64,000 nt of DNA, taken from Mitsuaria sp. GD03876. Lineage in GTDB: Bacteria; Pseudomonadota; Gammaproteobacteria; Burkholderiales; Burkholderiaceae_C. A program made the translations under genes and the position numbers. The stretch's first letter is position 1, and each line of letters opens with the position of its first letter. A model generated the notes under the pieces. The model did no database searches, was not told the DNA's origin, and was given only the letters and a program-made list of their open reading frames with translations. The stretch covers positions 62,001 through 126,000 of the forward strand of contig NZ_JAOCCU010000013.1 in assembly GCF_029840635.1 (NCBI RefSeq). The letters are read 5' to 3'. Shown here piece after piece: positions 40,378 to 50,248 of the stretch.

Positions 40378-43305
40378 TCACTTGAAGGTGTAGCTGGCGG
40401 TCAGCGTCCAGTAGCGGCCGGTGCCGTTGTGCATGCCGGCGTTCCAGCCCTGGGTCACCGTGGCGGCCGTGTTGGCGGCCGGGTAGTACGGCGCCTTCTC
40501 GTCGGTGATGTTCTGGATGTTCAGCGTCAGCGCCAGGTCCTTGAAGCCGGTGTAGGTGTAGGCGGCGTCGAACGTCATCCACTTGCCCACCGAGCAGCTC
40601 GGATAGCGGTTGATGTACAGGTCGCGGCCGTTGGTCGCCGTCGGCGCAACACCCAGGATCGTGCGGTTCGTGATGCGCGGATCCGAGCTGTTGCCGCCGT
40701 ACTGGCAGGTCGTGCCGTTGTAGACGATCGCCGGGTTCGAGGTGCCGTCCTGGCGACGCAGGAAGGACACGCCGCTGATCCAGTTCATCGCGCCCATGAT
40801 CGAGTGCTTGCCGTCGATGTCGAAGGTCGACGTGGCACGGAACTTCAGGCGAGGGATGTCGCCGGCGGAGGTCGCCCAGTCGGCCAGGCCGCCGTTGGTG
40901 CCCACCAGGTTGTTGCTGGCGTAGCCCGGCTGCTCGATGCGCTCGTACTTGGTCATGTACGTGCCGCGCAGCTGGTTGGTCCAGCGCACGCCTTCCTTCA
41001 GGGTCAGGTTGGTCTTGACCTCGAAGTCCACGCCCGACACTTCCGTCGCGCCCTGGTTGGTCCAGGGCGTCGCCACCACCAGCAGCGGGCCGGTGCCGGC
41101 CACGCCGTTGAGCAGCAGCGCCGGGTTGGTGTCACGCAGCAGCGCGCTCGGCGCATAGCGCTCGGGGTGGTCGATCACGTCCTGCGCGGAGCCCAGCGCC
41201 ACTTCGCCTTCCTTGCGGATGTTGAAGTAGTCCACCAGGATGTCCAGGTGCTTGTTGGGCGAGAACACGATGCCCAGCGAATGGCTCTTGGACTTCTCCG
41301 GCTTCAGCGCCGGGTTGGCGCCGCCCGTGCCCGACACGGTCTTGTTGCAGTCCGAGGCCGCGGCGCCCGGCTTGGGCGTCACGCCGTCTTCCTGGCAACG
41401 CACCGGGTCGATCAGGTTGTTGACGAAGAACTGGGCGCCACCGGCGCTGACCTGCGACACCGCCGGGGCGCGGAAGCCCTCGGAGTACGTGCCGCGCAGC
41501 GACAGGGTCGGGAGCACCGTCCACTTCGCGCCGACCTTGGGCACGAAGTTGCCCTTCATCTTGTCGTACTTGTCGTAGCGGCCGGCGAAGTCCATTTCGA
41601 AGTTCTTCAGCCAGGGCGTGCGGAACTCGAAGAACGCCGACTTGACGTTGCGGCCACCGCTGACCGCCGTGTTGGCCAGGCCCAGGATCTTGCCGGACGC
41701 GTTCAGCGGATCCGGATCGATGCCGATCGACTCGCGACGCAGCTCGACGCCACCCGCCACGCCGATCGCGCCGCCGGGCAGCGAGCCGAACTCGGTCGAG
41801 GCCTTGGCGTCCCACTGGGTGATCGTCGAGTCCGCGTTGTTGGTCAGCGAGGGCGACAGGTTGGGGTCGGCAGCGACCTGCGCCAGCGTGCGGCCCGTCA
41901 GCAGCGTGCGCAGCACGTCCAGGTTGAAGAAGCCGTTGCTGGTTTCCTCGCGCTTGGCCTTGTTCCACAGCAGGGCGGTTTCCCAATCCCAGTTGTGGAA
42001 CGAGCCCTTCAGGCCCGCCAGCGCGCGGTACTGCTGGTTGACCAGCTCGGTGCCGCCCGGGGCGTTCTCGAAGCGGTACTGGACCGAGGCACGGCCCGGG
42101 GTCGGGTCGTTGTTGAACGGGTTGTCCGGATGGCCGATCGGCAGGATCGCCTGGAAGCTCGGCACCGTGCCGCCGCCCAGGATGAAGTTGCTGGTCGGGC
42201 TCAGGCCGCTGATCGTGCGCGAGGGCGCCAGGTAGGTCCGCTCGACGCGCGAGTAGCCGGCTTCGGCGAACGCGGTGATGTCGTTGGTCACCCGGAAGGT
42301 GCCGCGGCCCATCAGGCTCGCGTCGGTGCCCTTGTTCTGCGCCTCGTTGTAGTCGTCGAGGTTGTAGTTGCAGAAGGTGCGGCCCAGCAGCGGCAGCGTG
42401 CTGATGCCATGCACGGCGCCGCCGGTGATCAGGCGCGACGCGTCGCAGTTGGTCTGGTTGATGACGCGCGAGGCGGCCGTGTTCTGCGGGAAGTTCAGGC
42501 TGTTCGGTGCCGATTCCTTCGTGAAGAAGGCCTGGTTCGACACGTTGGAGCTGTACGGGTTCAGGCGCAGGTTGATGGCGCGGTAGTCGTCGGCGTGGAT
42601 GTCCTTGACGTCGCGGGTCATCGTGCGGCCGCGATGCGTCAGGTCGGCGCCGACCATGAAGTTGAAGCCGTCCTTGGCGAAGTCGCCGAAGCCGAAGCTG
42701 CCGTTGACGGTCTGGCGCGAGAACTCGCCGTCGTCGTTGGCGCCCACCGTCGCACCCATCTGGATGCCCTGGTAGTCCTGCTTGGTGATGAAGTTGATGA
42801 CGCCGCCGACCGCGTCGGAGCCGTACACCGCGGACGCGCCGTCCTTGAAGATTTCCACCCGCTCGATCGCCGAGGCCGGGATCGAGTTCAGGTCATACAG
42901 CGTCGACGTGCCGTTGTTGGGGTTGGCGTAGGCGGCCGGCACGATGCGGCGGCCGTTGAGCAGGATCAGCGTGGAGGTGGAGCTCAGGCCGCGCAGCGAC
43001 ACGGTCGCGACCCCGCGCGAGAAGCCGTTCTGCGCCGGCGTGTCGTTGAAGCCGTCGGTGCCGACGGCGGGCACCATCTTCATCAGCTCCAGCGCGGTCT
43101 TGGCGCCGCTGGCGCGGATCTCGGCCGCGGTGATGCGGTCGATCGGCGAGGTGCCTTCCGCCGCGGTGCGGCGGATGTTGGAGCCCGTCACTTCGACGCG
43201 CTCGAGCTGTTGCGATTCCTGCGCGGCGGCGACGCCGCAGGCCAGCGTGCTGGCGATCGCGATGCTGGTCAGGACCAGGGCCCTGGAAGAAAGTTGACGA
43301 GACAT
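40378..43305 (-). CDS. TonB-dependent outer-membrane receptor
   Basis: A 975-residue protein. The signal peptide is residues 1-29 (cleavage near AAAQ-ES). A short TonB-box region (LERVEVTGSNIRR) precedes the plug domain (about 45-165), with LRGLSSTSTLILLNGRR and AIERVEIFKDGASAVYGSDAVGG as landmarks. A 22-strand beta-barrel completes the protein, ending in an aromatic outer-membrane signature (YWTLTASYTFK). It imports an unknown large substrate using TonB energy. The V-EVTGSNIRR start is typical of the large group of receptors for carbohydrates, peptides or other nutrients, as opposed to classic siderophore receptors. A tandem paralogue lies at 43754-46507. Confidence 0.95.
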   Translation of the reverse strand: MSRQLSSRALVLTSIAIASTLACGVAAAQESQQLERVEVTGSNIRRTAAEGTSPIDRITAAEIRASGAKTALELMKMVPAVGTDGFNDTPAQNGFSRGVATVSLRGLSSTSTLILLNGRRIVPAAYANPNNGTSTLYDLNSIPASAIERVEIFKDGASAVYGSDAVGGVINFITKQDYQGIQMGATVGANDDGEFSRQTVNGSFGFGDFAKDGFNFMVGADLTHRGRTMTRDVKDIHADDYRAINLRLNPYSSNVSNQAFFTKESAPNSLNFPQNTAASRVINQTNCDASRLITGGAVHGISTLPLLGRTFCNYNLDDYNEAQNKGTDASLMGRGTFRVTNDITAFAEAGYSRVERTYLAPSRTISGLSPTSNFILGGGTVPSFQAILPIGHPDNPFNNDPTPGRASVQYRFENAPGGTELVNQQYRALAGLKGSFHNWDWETALLWNKAKREETSNGFFNLDVLRTLLTGRTLAQVAADPNLSPSLTNNADSTITQWDAKASTEFGSLPGGAIGVAGGVELRRESIGIDPDPLNASGKILGLANTAVSGGRNVKSAFFEFRTPWLKNFEMDFAGRYDKYDKMKGNFVPKVGAKWTVLPTLSLRGTYSEGFRAPAVSQVSAGGAQFFVNNLIDPVRCQEDGVTPKPGAAASDCNKTVSGTGGANPALKPEKSKSHSLGIVFSPNKHLDILVDYFNIRKEGEVALGSAQDVIDHPERYAPSALLRDTNPALLLNGVAGTGPLLVVATPWTNQGATEVSGVDFEVKTNLTLKEGVRWTNQLRGTYMTKYERIEQPGYASNNLVGTNGGLADWATSAGDIPRLKFRATSTFDIDGKHSIMGAMNWISGVSFLRRQDGTSNPAIVYNGTTCQYGGNSSDPRITNRTILGVAPTATNGRDLYINRYPSCSVGKWMTFDAAYTYTGFKDLALTLNIQNITDEKAPYYPAANTAATVTQGWNAGMHNGTGRYWTLTASYTFK

Positions 43306-43753
43306 GACGGTCCTCTTCTGACAATGGCGTGGACGCCGTGTTACGGCGCCGCTTCCCGAACGTCGCGGATCGCACCGGAGTCGATGGGCCCGGTGCGTTG
43401 CGTGACGAGATTTTTTCAGTAGCTCAAACGTGTCGTTAACCTATAAAAACACGTTGCTTCACACCGCAGCAAAAGAGCGACAGACCTATAAGAAGAAACC
43501 CGAAAGTCATGGGTCAAACGCGGGGGAACCCTATCCCCACAAACCCCCTCAAATGCAGGCAGTAGCCACACAAATTTGTCGGGCGTTTGACATGAATAAC
43601 GGATGTCCGGTGCCGAAAGCCATGTCCGGCACCAGCCGCCGATGGCCCGGAAGAGCCAGGGCGGCCGGCGATCGGGCATGAAAAAACCCGGCCGGGGCCG
43701 GGTTTGAAGGGTGGGGACGACGCCGCGGGCGCCGTCCGGATCGCGGGACGCGA
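43306..43753. other. 448-bp intergenic region between the two receptor genes
   Basis: No gene is supported. The part from about 43400 to 43600 is much less GC-rich than its surroundings, with TTAACC and TATAAAA stretches, and is probably the promoter of the downstream receptor gene. It contains the inverted repeat AACGTGT-N15-ACACGTT (43427-43433 and 43449-43455), a candidate regulator site. The left end (43681-43705) carries the terminator of the second receptor gene. Confidence 0.5.
43681..43705 (-). terminator. Intrinsic terminator of the second TonB-dependent receptor gene
   Basis: Stem CCCGGCC (43687-43693) with GGCCGGG (43696-43702). On the minus strand it is followed by six T residues (A-run 43681-43686). 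It lies about 50 bp beyond the stop codon of the gene at 43754-46507, so it should separate the two receptor transcripts. Confidence 0.85.
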
Positions 43754-46507
43754 TCAGAAGTCGTAGGACGCACCCACCTTGTAGCTACGCGGACGCAGCT
43801 TGTAGCCGTCGCGCAGGTTGACCGGACGCTCGTCGCCCATCAGGTTCAAGATGTTCAGCGACAGGCGCACGTTCTTGAAGCCGGTGTAGCTCAGGCTGAA
43901 GTCGGTGCGCAGGTCCTCGTCGATGAAGCAAGGCAGCGAGCCCGGCTTCAGGCGGGTCTGGCAGGCGACCTGGTCCCAGTCCGCCGCATCCGCCTCGTCC
44001 TTGTTCAACTGCGTCTTGGACGTGTAGTTGAAGCGCAGGCCGGTCGTCCACGGGCCCTTGTTCCAGGCGGCCGAGAACACGGCCTTCAGGCGCGGGTTCT
44101 CGTACAGGCCGACCTGGTTCGGACGCCAGGTGTTGGCATCGATGTCCCAGGCCTTGTAGGTCAGCGCGTAGGTCGCGGCCACGCCCAGGTTCAGCGTGCC
44201 GAACGAACCGGCGGCGACGCGGCCCTTCAGGTCGATGTCCACGCCCGAGGTCTCGGTCTTGCCGAAGTTCTCGTACTGCAGCAGCAGCGACGTGATCTGG
44301 CCGGCCGGCCAGCTCAGGTTCTGGCCCGAGAGCTGGTTGGCGCGGTCGATCCAGCCCTGCTCCTGCGCGTTGACCGGACCGCGGCTGATCATGTTCTCGT
44401 AGCCGGCCTTGCCTTCGCGGGCCAGCACGTAGGACGGATCACGCGAGGAGATCTCGTTCTTGCGCTCGATCTTGAAGTAGTCGACGGCGATCGACGCGTT
44501 CTTGGTCGGCTCGAACACGAAGCCCACCGTGATGCTCTTGGAGGTCTCCGGCTTCAGGTTGGGGTTGGCCGAGATCATGGCCGGCACCGAGGCCAGGCAG
44601 CCGCTGTTGTAGGCGGCGGTGGCGTCGGACTGGTCCGCGGCGGTGCCCTTCTTCAGGATGTCGCGCAGCTTGGTGGCGGTCTCGCAACGACGCGGATCGA
44701 CCGTGTTGTTGAAGAAACCGGTCACGCCGACCTGGCCCAGCGTCTCGGGGATGTTGGGCGCGCGGAAGCCGCCGGCCACCGTGCCGCGCAGCAGCAGCTG
44801 CGGCGAGACCTCGTAGCGGACGCCGAACTTGGGCGACACGCGGCCGTCGAAGCCCGAGGCCTTGTCGAAGCGCAGCGCGCCGTTGAGCTCCAGGCCCTTC
44901 CACACCGGGGCGTTCAGCTCCAGGAAGGCGGCGTCGAGGTTGCGCTTGCCGTCGATCAGGACGGAGCCGCGGCCGACGATCTCGGCGCGCAGGACGTTGT
45001 CGGTCGACTTGATCGACACGCCTTCCTGGCGGTGCTCGGCGCCGACGGCGAAGGCCAGCGGGCCGCCCGGCAGCTGCATCAGCTCGCCGCTCAGCTTGGC
45101 GTCCACCCAGGTCTGGTGGTTCTTGCCCTTGGAGCCGTTGACCGGGAACAGGCGATCCAGCAGTTCCTTGCTGTTCGGGCCGCCGATCTTGTATTCACCG
45201 GAGGCGACGGCGGCGAACAGGTCGCGCGAGCCCCAGCGGCTGAGCTTCTCGGCATCGGCGGCATTGCGGCCGACCGACACTTCCCAGTCCATGTCGCGGA
45301 ACGTGCCCTGCAGGCCGGTCAGGACGCGGTACTGCTTGCCGGTGCCGTCGTAGTTGAAGATGGACGGATCGTCCATGAAGCGGTAGTCGATGCCCACCGG
45401 CTTGCCGGTCGGGTTGGCCGGGTTGGTGGCCGACAGCACCGGGTGCGGCACCGACTGGGCGACCTTGTTGTAGCCGTCGTACCAGCGCGAGGTCGAACCG
45501 GCGCCGATGGCCATCGGCAGGTTGCGGTACTCGGTGGTCGTCTTCGAGTAGGACGCCTCGGCGAAGGCCTGGATGTCCTCGGTGATCTTCAGGCGGCCGG
45601 CGCTGAAGAAGTTCACGCGCTCGGCCGGGTCGGAAACCGGGTTCAGGCCGTTGACGTCGGTCACGCACTGGCCCGACGCGTTCAGCGTCGTGCAGCCCTG
45701 GACCGGCACGCGCTGGCCGTTGACGCGCAGGTTGCCGGGGAACGAGTTCAGGCTCGGGTCGCCGAACGAGGGCAGGTAGATGCCCTTGTGCCACGCCGGG
45801 TAGCTGTCCTTGACGTCGCCGACGGTGTAGCCGTCGCGCTTGTACGCCTCGAGGTTGGCGAACACATTGAAGCGGTCCTTGTCGAGGTCGCCGAAGCCGG
45901 CCACGATGCTGGCCTGGCGCTGGGCGCCGTCGCTCGGATGCTCGTTGAAGGTGACGCTGCCCGACACGCCCACGCCGTTGTAGCTGCGGCGCGTGATGAT
46001 GTTGATCACGCCGGCCATGGCGTCCGAACCGTAGATGGCGGAGGCGCCGTCCTTCAGGATCTCGACGCGCTCGACGGCATCGGCCGGGATCGAGTCGACG
46101 TTGACGAAGGTGTCCTTGGCGCCGTCGGCCAGGCCGAAGTTGGCGACGCGGCGGCCGTTCAGCAGCACCAGCGTGGCGCCCTTGCCCAGGCCGCGCATCG
46201 ACACGCCGGAGGCGCCCGAGGCGAAGCTGGTGTTGCTGCCGTCGTCCTTGATCTCGTTGCTCGACGTCGACGTCAGCGTGTCCAGGACCTGGCGCACGGT
46301 GTTGGCACCGGTGCGGCGGATCTCGTCACGGTTGTAGACCTGCACCGGCGAGGCCGTTTCCGAGGCCAGACGCTTGATGTTGGAGCCGGTCACCTCGACG
46401 CGCTGGAGCTGGGTCGTGTCCTGTTCCTGCGCACGCGCGACCTGGGCGCAGCACAGCAGCGCCGCGGCGGCGCTCAGGGACAGGGAGAGCTGGTTGTTCT
46501 TTCTCAT
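43754..46507 (-). CDS. TonB-dependent outer-membrane receptor (tandem paralogue)
   Basis: A 917-residue receptor. The signal peptide is residues 1-29 (MRKNNQL, then a Ser/Leu/Ala core, cleavage near ARAQ-EQ). The TonB-box region QRVEVTGSNIKR closely matches the neighbouring receptor. The plug has MRGLGKGATLVLLNGRRVAN and AVERVEILKDGASAIYGSDAM. The barrel ends in YKVGASYDF. It is related to but clearly diverged from the gene at 40378-43305, suggesting an old duplication or two related substrates. The start is the ATG at 46507; upstream in-frame sequence is intergenic. Confidence 0.94.
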   Translation of the reverse strand: MRKNNQLSLSLSAAAALLCCAQVARAQEQDTTQLQRVEVTGSNIKRLASETASPVQVYNRDEIRRTGANTVRQVLDTLTSTSSNEIKDDGSNTSFASGASGVSMRGLGKGATLVLLNGRRVANFGLADGAKDTFVNVDSIPADAVERVEILKDGASAIYGSDAMAGVINIITRRSYNGVGVSGSVTFNEHPSDGAQRQASIVAGFGDLDKDRFNVFANLEAYKRDGYTVGDVKDSYPAWHKGIYLPSFGDPSLNSFPGNLRVNGQRVPVQGCTTLNASGQCVTDVNGLNPVSDPAERVNFFSAGRLKITEDIQAFAEASYSKTTTEYRNLPMAIGAGSTSRWYDGYNKVAQSVPHPVLSATNPANPTGKPVGIDYRFMDDPSIFNYDGTGKQYRVLTGLQGTFRDMDWEVSVGRNAADAEKLSRWGSRDLFAAVASGEYKIGGPNSKELLDRLFPVNGSKGKNHQTWVDAKLSGELMQLPGGPLAFAVGAEHRQEGVSIKSTDNVLRAEIVGRGSVLIDGKRNLDAAFLELNAPVWKGLELNGALRFDKASGFDGRVSPKFGVRYEVSPQLLLRGTVAGGFRAPNIPETLGQVGVTGFFNNTVDPRRCETATKLRDILKKGTAADQSDATAAYNSGCLASVPAMISANPNLKPETSKSITVGFVFEPTKNASIAVDYFKIERKNEISSRDPSYVLAREGKAGYENMISRGPVNAQEQGWIDRANQLSGQNLSWPAGQITSLLLQYENFGKTETSGVDIDLKGRVAAGSFGTLNLGVAATYALTYKAWDIDANTWRPNQVGLYENPRLKAVFSAAWNKGPWTTGLRFNYTSKTQLNKDEADAADWDQVACQTRLKPGSLPCFIDEDLRTDFSLSYTGFKNVRLSLNILNLMGDERPVNLRDGYKLRPRSYKVGASYDF

Positions 46508-47050
46508 ACTTCCACTTCCGATTTGATGAAAGGCCGGATGGATCGCATCGGCCGAGGAGACCGGCCGCCATGTCGGCGCCGGGATCGCAGCCGCGGGGGT
46601 TGCCCGAGGGTGCGAGGGGGCGGATTCTGGGGATGGGGATCCCCCATGCCTGCCGTCACGCATTGCAAATCAGCAACAAAGCTTCACGACGAAACTGTCG
46701 CTATTCGCCAATTCGGGCGACCATCGCCCGACCGCTTCAAAAGCAGGCCATTCAAGGTCGGGGACAGGTGGTTACCTCACCGGAAGCGAGGGAAAACCCT
46801 CCTGGGCCGTGAAGGCACCATCAAGGTGCGCTGAGCGCCCTTTCATGCGTGTATTCCCTGCCGGGTTCTCCCGGCCGGGTTCTCACCGCAGGGTTATCCC
46901 GGAGGCCGCGGGCCCTCGCGCCGGACATGAACCGGCGGCGCACGTCGACGGGACGAAAGCGCTACCCTTGCGCACCCCGCCGCAAGACCCGACCCCCTGC
47001 AGAAGGGACGGCGCGGCGGTCCGCCCAGGCGTCCCCAGGAGGAACCCCCC
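46508..47050. other. 543-bp divergent intergenic region with a perfect hairpin
   Basis: No gene is supported. It should hold promoters for the receptor gene (left) and the molybdenum hydroxylase operon (right). The section 46650-46770 is AT-richer. A perfect inverted repeat CGGGCGA-CCA-TCGCCCG lies at 46714-46730, possibly an operator. The half nearest 47050 is GC-rich and ends in an AGGAGG ribosome-binding site just before the (2Fe-2S) gene. Confidence 0.5.
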
Positions 47051-47521
47051 ATGTCCATTTCGATGACCGTGAACGGCAAGGCGGTGACGCTCGATGCCGA
47101 TCCGCAGATGCCCTTGCTGTGGGCGCTGCGCGAAGACCTGCAGCTGACCGGCACCAAGTTCGGTTGCGGCATGGCGCTGTGCGGCGCCTGCACCGTCCAC
47201 CTGGACGGGCAGCCGGTGCGCGCCTGCCAGACGCCGCTGGAGGCGGCGGCCGGCAAGAAGATCACCACGATCGAGGGCGTCGGCGCCACGCCGGCGGGCC
47301 GCGCGGTGCAGGCGGCCTGGCTCAAGATCGACGTGCCGCAGTGCGGCTACTGTCAGAGCGGCCAGATCATGAGCGCGAGCGCGCTGCTGGCCGGCAAGAA
47401 GAAGCCCAGCGACGCCGACATCGACGGCGCGATGAGCGGCAACGTCTGCCGCTGCGGCACCTACAACCAGATCCGGGCGGCGATCCACGACGCCTCGGCC
47501 ACGCTGGCCAAGGGAGGCTGA
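47051..47521 (+). CDS. (2Fe-2S) subunit of a xanthine-oxidase-family molybdenum hydroxylase (IorA-like)
   Basis: A 156-residue electron-transfer subunit. The N-terminal plant-type ferredoxin domain has [15 protein letters not shown] and a following Cys (RACQT). The C-terminal helical domain has CGYCQSGQ and CRCGTY for the second [2Fe-2S] centre. It passes electrons from the molybdenum subunit encoded immediately downstream. AGGAGG precedes its ATG. The best match by type is isoquinoline 1-oxidoreductase alpha or similar aldehyde/N-heterocycle hydroxylases. Confidence 0.95.
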   Translation: MSISMTVNGKAVTLDADPQMPLLWALREDLQLTGTKFGCGMALCGACTVHLDGQPVRACQTPLEAAAGKKITTIEGVGATPAGRAVQAAWLKIDVPQCGYCQSGQIMSASALLAGKKKPSDADIDGAMSGNVCRCGTYNQIRAAIHDASATLAKGG

Positions 47522-47523
47522 CC

Positions 47524-49677
47524 ATGGGCATCACCGTTGAATCCCCGAGCCGCCGCGCGCTGCTCAAGGGCGGCGCGGCGCTGACCGTGTCCTTCGCGCT
47601 GCCGCTGGCGGCGACCCGCGCGGCGCTGGCGCAGGCCGGCTCCCCGAGCAACACCTTCGCGCCCAATGCCTGGCTGCGCATCACGCCCGACAACAAGGTC
47701 ACCGTCGTGTGCGGCTCGGCCGAGATGGGCCAGGGCGTGCTGACCGCGATCCCGATGATGGTGGCCGAGGAGCTGGACGCCGACTGGGCGCTGGTGTCGG
47801 TCGAGCAGGCGCCGGCCAACACGGCCTACAACAACCCGATGTTCGGCATGCAGGCCACCGGCGGCAGCACGACGGTGCGCGCGCACTGGACGCCGGTGCG
47901 GCAGGCCGGCGCGGCCGCGCGCCAGATGCTGGTGGCGGCCGCGGCGCAGCAATGGGGCGTGGACGCCGCGGCACTGCGCACCGAACGCGGCCAGGTGATC
48001 GGGCCCAACGGCCGCAAGGCGACCTACGGCTCGCTGGTGGACGCCGCGGCCAGGCAGCCGGTGCCCGAGAAACCCGCGCTGAAGGACCGCAAGGACTTCC
48101 GCATCATGGGCAAGCCGACGCGGCGGCTCGACACCGCCGCCAAGATCAACGGCAGCGCCAAGTTCGGCATCGACGCGCATGTCGACGGCATGCTGGTCGC
48201 GGTGATGGCGCGCGCGCCGATCGCCGGGGCCAAGCCCAAGGCCTTCGACGAAGGCAAGGCCAAGGCCGTCAAGGGCGTGCGCAAGGTCATCGCGATCCCG
48301 TCGGGCGTGGCGGTGCTGGCCGACGGCTACTGGGCCGCCAAGCAGGGCCGCGACGCGCTGGGCATCGAATGGGACCTGGGCGAGCACGCGGACCTGTCCA
48401 GCGACAAGGTCTCGACCACGCTCGACGAAGGACTGCAGAACGCGACCGCGATCGCGCGCGAGACCGGCAACGTGAAGGACGGCGCGGCGACCTCGGCCCG
48501 CACGCTGTCGGCGCAATACGACGTGCCCTACCTCGCGCACGCCTGCATGGAACCGCTGAACTGCCTGGCCTGGGTGCGCGGCGACGAGGTCACCATCTGG
48601 GCCGGCACGCAGAGCCAGGGACCGGCGCAAGGCATTCTGTCGCAGGTCGCGCAGGTCACGCCGGCCAAGGTGAAGGTCAACACGCTGTTGCTGGGCGGCG
48701 GCTTCGGACGCCGCTTCGCGCCGGACTTCACCATCGACGCGACGCTGCTGTCCAAGCTCAGCGGCAGCCCGGTCAAGCTGGTCTACGCCCGCGAGGACGA
48801 CATGGCCGCCGGCTACTACCGGCCCACCTCGCGCGTGCGCTTCGAGGCCGGCCTCGATGACAAGGGCCAGCCGCTGATGCTGCGCGCCGACGTGGCCAGC
48901 CCGTCGATCATGGCCGCCTCGGGCTTCATGAAAATCCCGGAAAACGGCGTGGACTCGATGGCCGTCGAAGGCCTGGCCGACCATCCCTACGAGATCCCCC
49001 ATCAACGCATCGCCTACGGCCGCGCGGAGCCGGGGCCGCAGGTCTGGTTCTGGCGCTCGGTGGGACATTCGCAGAACGCGTTCTTCATCGAAAGCTTCAT
49101 CGACGAACTCGCGCATGCGGCCAAGGCGGATCCGCTGAAGTACCGGCTGGCGCTGCTGGAAAAGCAACCCCGCGCCCGCGGCGTGCTGGCACTGGCGGCC
49201 GAGAAGGCCGGCTGGCATCGGCCCGCGCCCAAGGGGCGGTACCGCGGCCTGGCCGTGGCGGAAAGCTTCGGCACCTTCGTCGCCGAAGTCGCCGAGGTCT
49301 CCGTCGGCAAGGACGGCACCATCAAGATCCATCGCGTGACCGCCGCCGTCGACTGCGGCCAGACAGTCAACCCGCAGACGATCGCCCGGCAAATCGAGGG
49401 CGCCGTGGTCTACGGCCTCTCGGCCGCGCTGTACGGACGCATCACGTTCAAGGACGGCAAGGTGGAACAAAGCAACTTCCACGACTACCCCGTCCTGCGC
49501 CTCAACGAGATGCCCAAGGTCGACGTCCACATCGTCCAGAGCAGCGAAGCCCCAGGCGGTATCGGCGAACCCGGCACCCCGCCGATCGCCCCCGCCGTCG
49601 CCAACGCGATCTTCGCCGCCACCGGCAAACGGCTGCGTCAGCTGCCGTTCGACAGCGACGCGCTCAAGCAGGGCTGA
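47524..49677 (+). CDS. Molybdopterin-binding subunit of molybdenum hydroxylase (IorB-like)
   Basis: A 717-residue protein. A twin-arginine signal (SRRALLKGG, residues 9-17, then a hydrophobic core) predicts folded export to the periplasm. The tandem aldehyde-oxidase-like molybdopterin domains include [17 protein letters not shown] and the near-C-terminal [17 protein letters not shown], which carries the catalytic glutamate. Two bases separate it from the (2Fe-2S) subunit, and AGGGAGG at that gene's end is its ribosome-binding site. The substrate is unknown (aldehyde or N-heterocycle). No FAD subunit or XdhC-type maturation gene is adjacent. Confidence 0.93.
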   Translation: MGITVESPSRRALLKGGAALTVSFALPLAATRAALAQAGSPSNTFAPNAWLRITPDNKVTVVCGSAEMGQGVLTAIPMMVAEELDADWALVSVEQAPANTAYNNPMFGMQATGGSTTVRAHWTPVRQAGAAARQMLVAAAAQQWGVDAAALRTERGQVIGPNGRKATYGSLVDAAARQPVPEKPALKDRKDFRIMGKPTRRLDTAAKINGSAKFGIDAHVDGMLVAVMARAPIAGAKPKAFDEGKAKAVKGVRKVIAIPSGVAVLADGYWAAKQGRDALGIEWDLGEHADLSSDKVSTTLDEGLQNATAIARETGNVKDGAATSARTLSAQYDVPYLAHACMEPLNCLAWVRGDEVTIWAGTQSQGPAQGILSQVAQVTPAKVKVNTLLLGGGFGRRFAPDFTIDATLLSKLSGSPVKLVYAREDDMAAGYYRPTSRVRFEAGLDDKGQPLMLRADVASPSIMAASGFMKIPENGVDSMAVEGLADHPYEIPHQRIAYGRAEPGPQVWFWRSVGHSQNAFFIESFIDELAHAAKADPLKYRLALLEKQPRARGVLALAAEKAGWHRPAPKGRYRGLAVAESFGTFVAEVAEVSVGKDGTIKIHRVTAAVDCGQTVNPQTIARQIEGAVVYGLSAALYGRITFKDGKVEQSNFHDYPVLRLNEMPKVDVHIVQSSEAPGGIGEPGTPPIAPAVANAIFAATGKRLRQLPFDSDALKQG

Positions 49678-49687
49678 TCACGCGCCC

Positions 49688-49882
49688 TCAGGAGGCCGGC
49701 GGATAGCCGGCCTCCGCCAGCACCTCCGCCAATTCCTCCCGGCTCAGGTCGCTCTCCACCTTCACCGTCTTCTGCGCCAGATCCACCTCCACGTCAGCCT
49801 GGCCATCCGCCTCCTTCACCGCCGTCGTCACCGCCGCCAGGCAGTGGCCGCAACTCATGTCAGGCAGCTTGAATTCATGCAT
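49688..49882 (-). CDS. copZ: CopZ-like copper chaperone (HMA domain)
   Basis: A 64-residue heavy-metal-associated domain with the copper motif MSCGHC (residues 8-13) and the usual beta-alpha-beta-beta-alpha-beta pattern, ending EAGYPPAS. It should carry Cu(I) in the cytoplasm to CopA. I chose the ATG at 49882 because AAGGAG lies six bases ahead of it; the upstream ATG at 49897 would place this Shine-Dalgarno inside the gene. It is divergent from copA and preceded by its own CueR-type promoter. Confidence 0.9.
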   Translation of the reverse strand: MHEFKLPDMSCGHCLAAVTTAVKEADGQADVEVDLAQKTVKVESDLSREELAEVLAEAGYPPAS

Positions 49883-49915
49883 GTCGGACTCCTTCATTTC
49901 AAATCGACGGCGGAG

Positions 49916-49946
49916 AGGTTAAACCCTTCCATCATGGGAAGGTCAA
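49916..49946 (-). promoter_or_regulatory. CueR-type promoter of the copZ-like gene
   Basis: On the minus strand: -35 TTGACC (49941-49946), a 19-bp spacer containing the dyad CTTCCCATGATGGAAGG, and -10 TAACCT (49916-49921). The over-long spacer and CCTTCC/GGAAGG dyad are the hallmarks of CueR-activated copper promoters such as E. coli copA. Confidence 0.88.
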
Positions 49947-49988
49947 GAAGCCCCGCGATCGAATACCCCTGAGAACGAGCACGTCTCC

Positions 49989-50057
49989 GGGACCCGGGGC
50001 CCCCCGCCCTCATACGCTCCACATGTTCCGCAAATCGGTCGGGCGGCCCCGGGTCCC
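49989..50057. repeat. 13-bp inverted repeat in the copZ-copA intergenic region
   Basis: Perfect 13-bp arms, GGGACCCGGGGCC (49989-50001) and GGCCCCGGGTCCC (50045-50057), separated by 43 bp. The RNA from either strand would form a very stable stem. It may insulate the two divergent copper units or be a remnant of a small mobile element. Confidence 0.7.
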
Positions 50058-50067
50058 TTCGACCGAA

Positions 50068-50161
50068 CCACCGAGTCATCCACCACCGAGTCATCCACCA
50101 CCGAGCCATCCAACATCCAACATCCAACATCCAACATCCAACATCCAACACCCAACATCCA
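50068..50161. repeat. Short tandem repeats: three 15-mers then six to eight heptamers
   Basis: Three tandem 15-bp units (CCACCGAGTCATCCA) occupy 50068-50112. From 50107 runs the heptamer CATCCAA: six perfect copies to 50148, one variant (CACCCAA) and a partial copy to about 50161. The tract is non-coding and lies about 57 bp upstream of the copA -35 box. Such arrays change length by slippage. Confidence 0.9.
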
Positions 50162-50217
50162 CCATCGAGCCGTCCGCCATCGAGCCAACGTCCCCCTCTG
50201 CCATCCGAGGCATGGTG

Positions 50218-50248
50218 TTGACCTTCCCATCATGGCAAGCTTGAGACT
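50218..50248 (+). promoter_or_regulatory. CueR-type promoter of copA
   Basis: -35 TTGACC (50218-50223), a 19-bp spacer starting TTCCCATCATGG and -10 GAGACT (50243-50248), only 6 bp before the copA ATG. It shares TTGACCTTCCCAT with the copZ promoter, but the right half of the dyad (GCAAGC) is degenerate, so activation may be weaker. The very short leader implies either a near-leaderless message or a slightly different -10. Confidence 0.75.

Noticed and set aside
40054..43422. A 1122-codon open frame opposite the first TonB-dependent receptor
   Set aside because: It is a shadow frame created by high GC3 in the receptor gene; its translation is Arg/His/Val/Gly-rich with no domain and it crosses the receptor's signal peptide and terminator.
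47461..49530. A 689-codon minus-strand frame opposite the molybdenum hydroxylase
   Set aside because: His/Arg/Gly/Leu-biased composition typical of antisense frames in high-GC genes; no motif and no promoter.
49989..50057. Insertion sequence bounded by the 13-bp inverted repeat
   Set aside because: Only 43 bp lie between the arms, with no transposase and no recognisable target duplication.
50068..50161. CRISPR array from the tandem repeats upstream of copA
   Set aside because: Units are directly adjacent without spacers and far too short; no cas genes.
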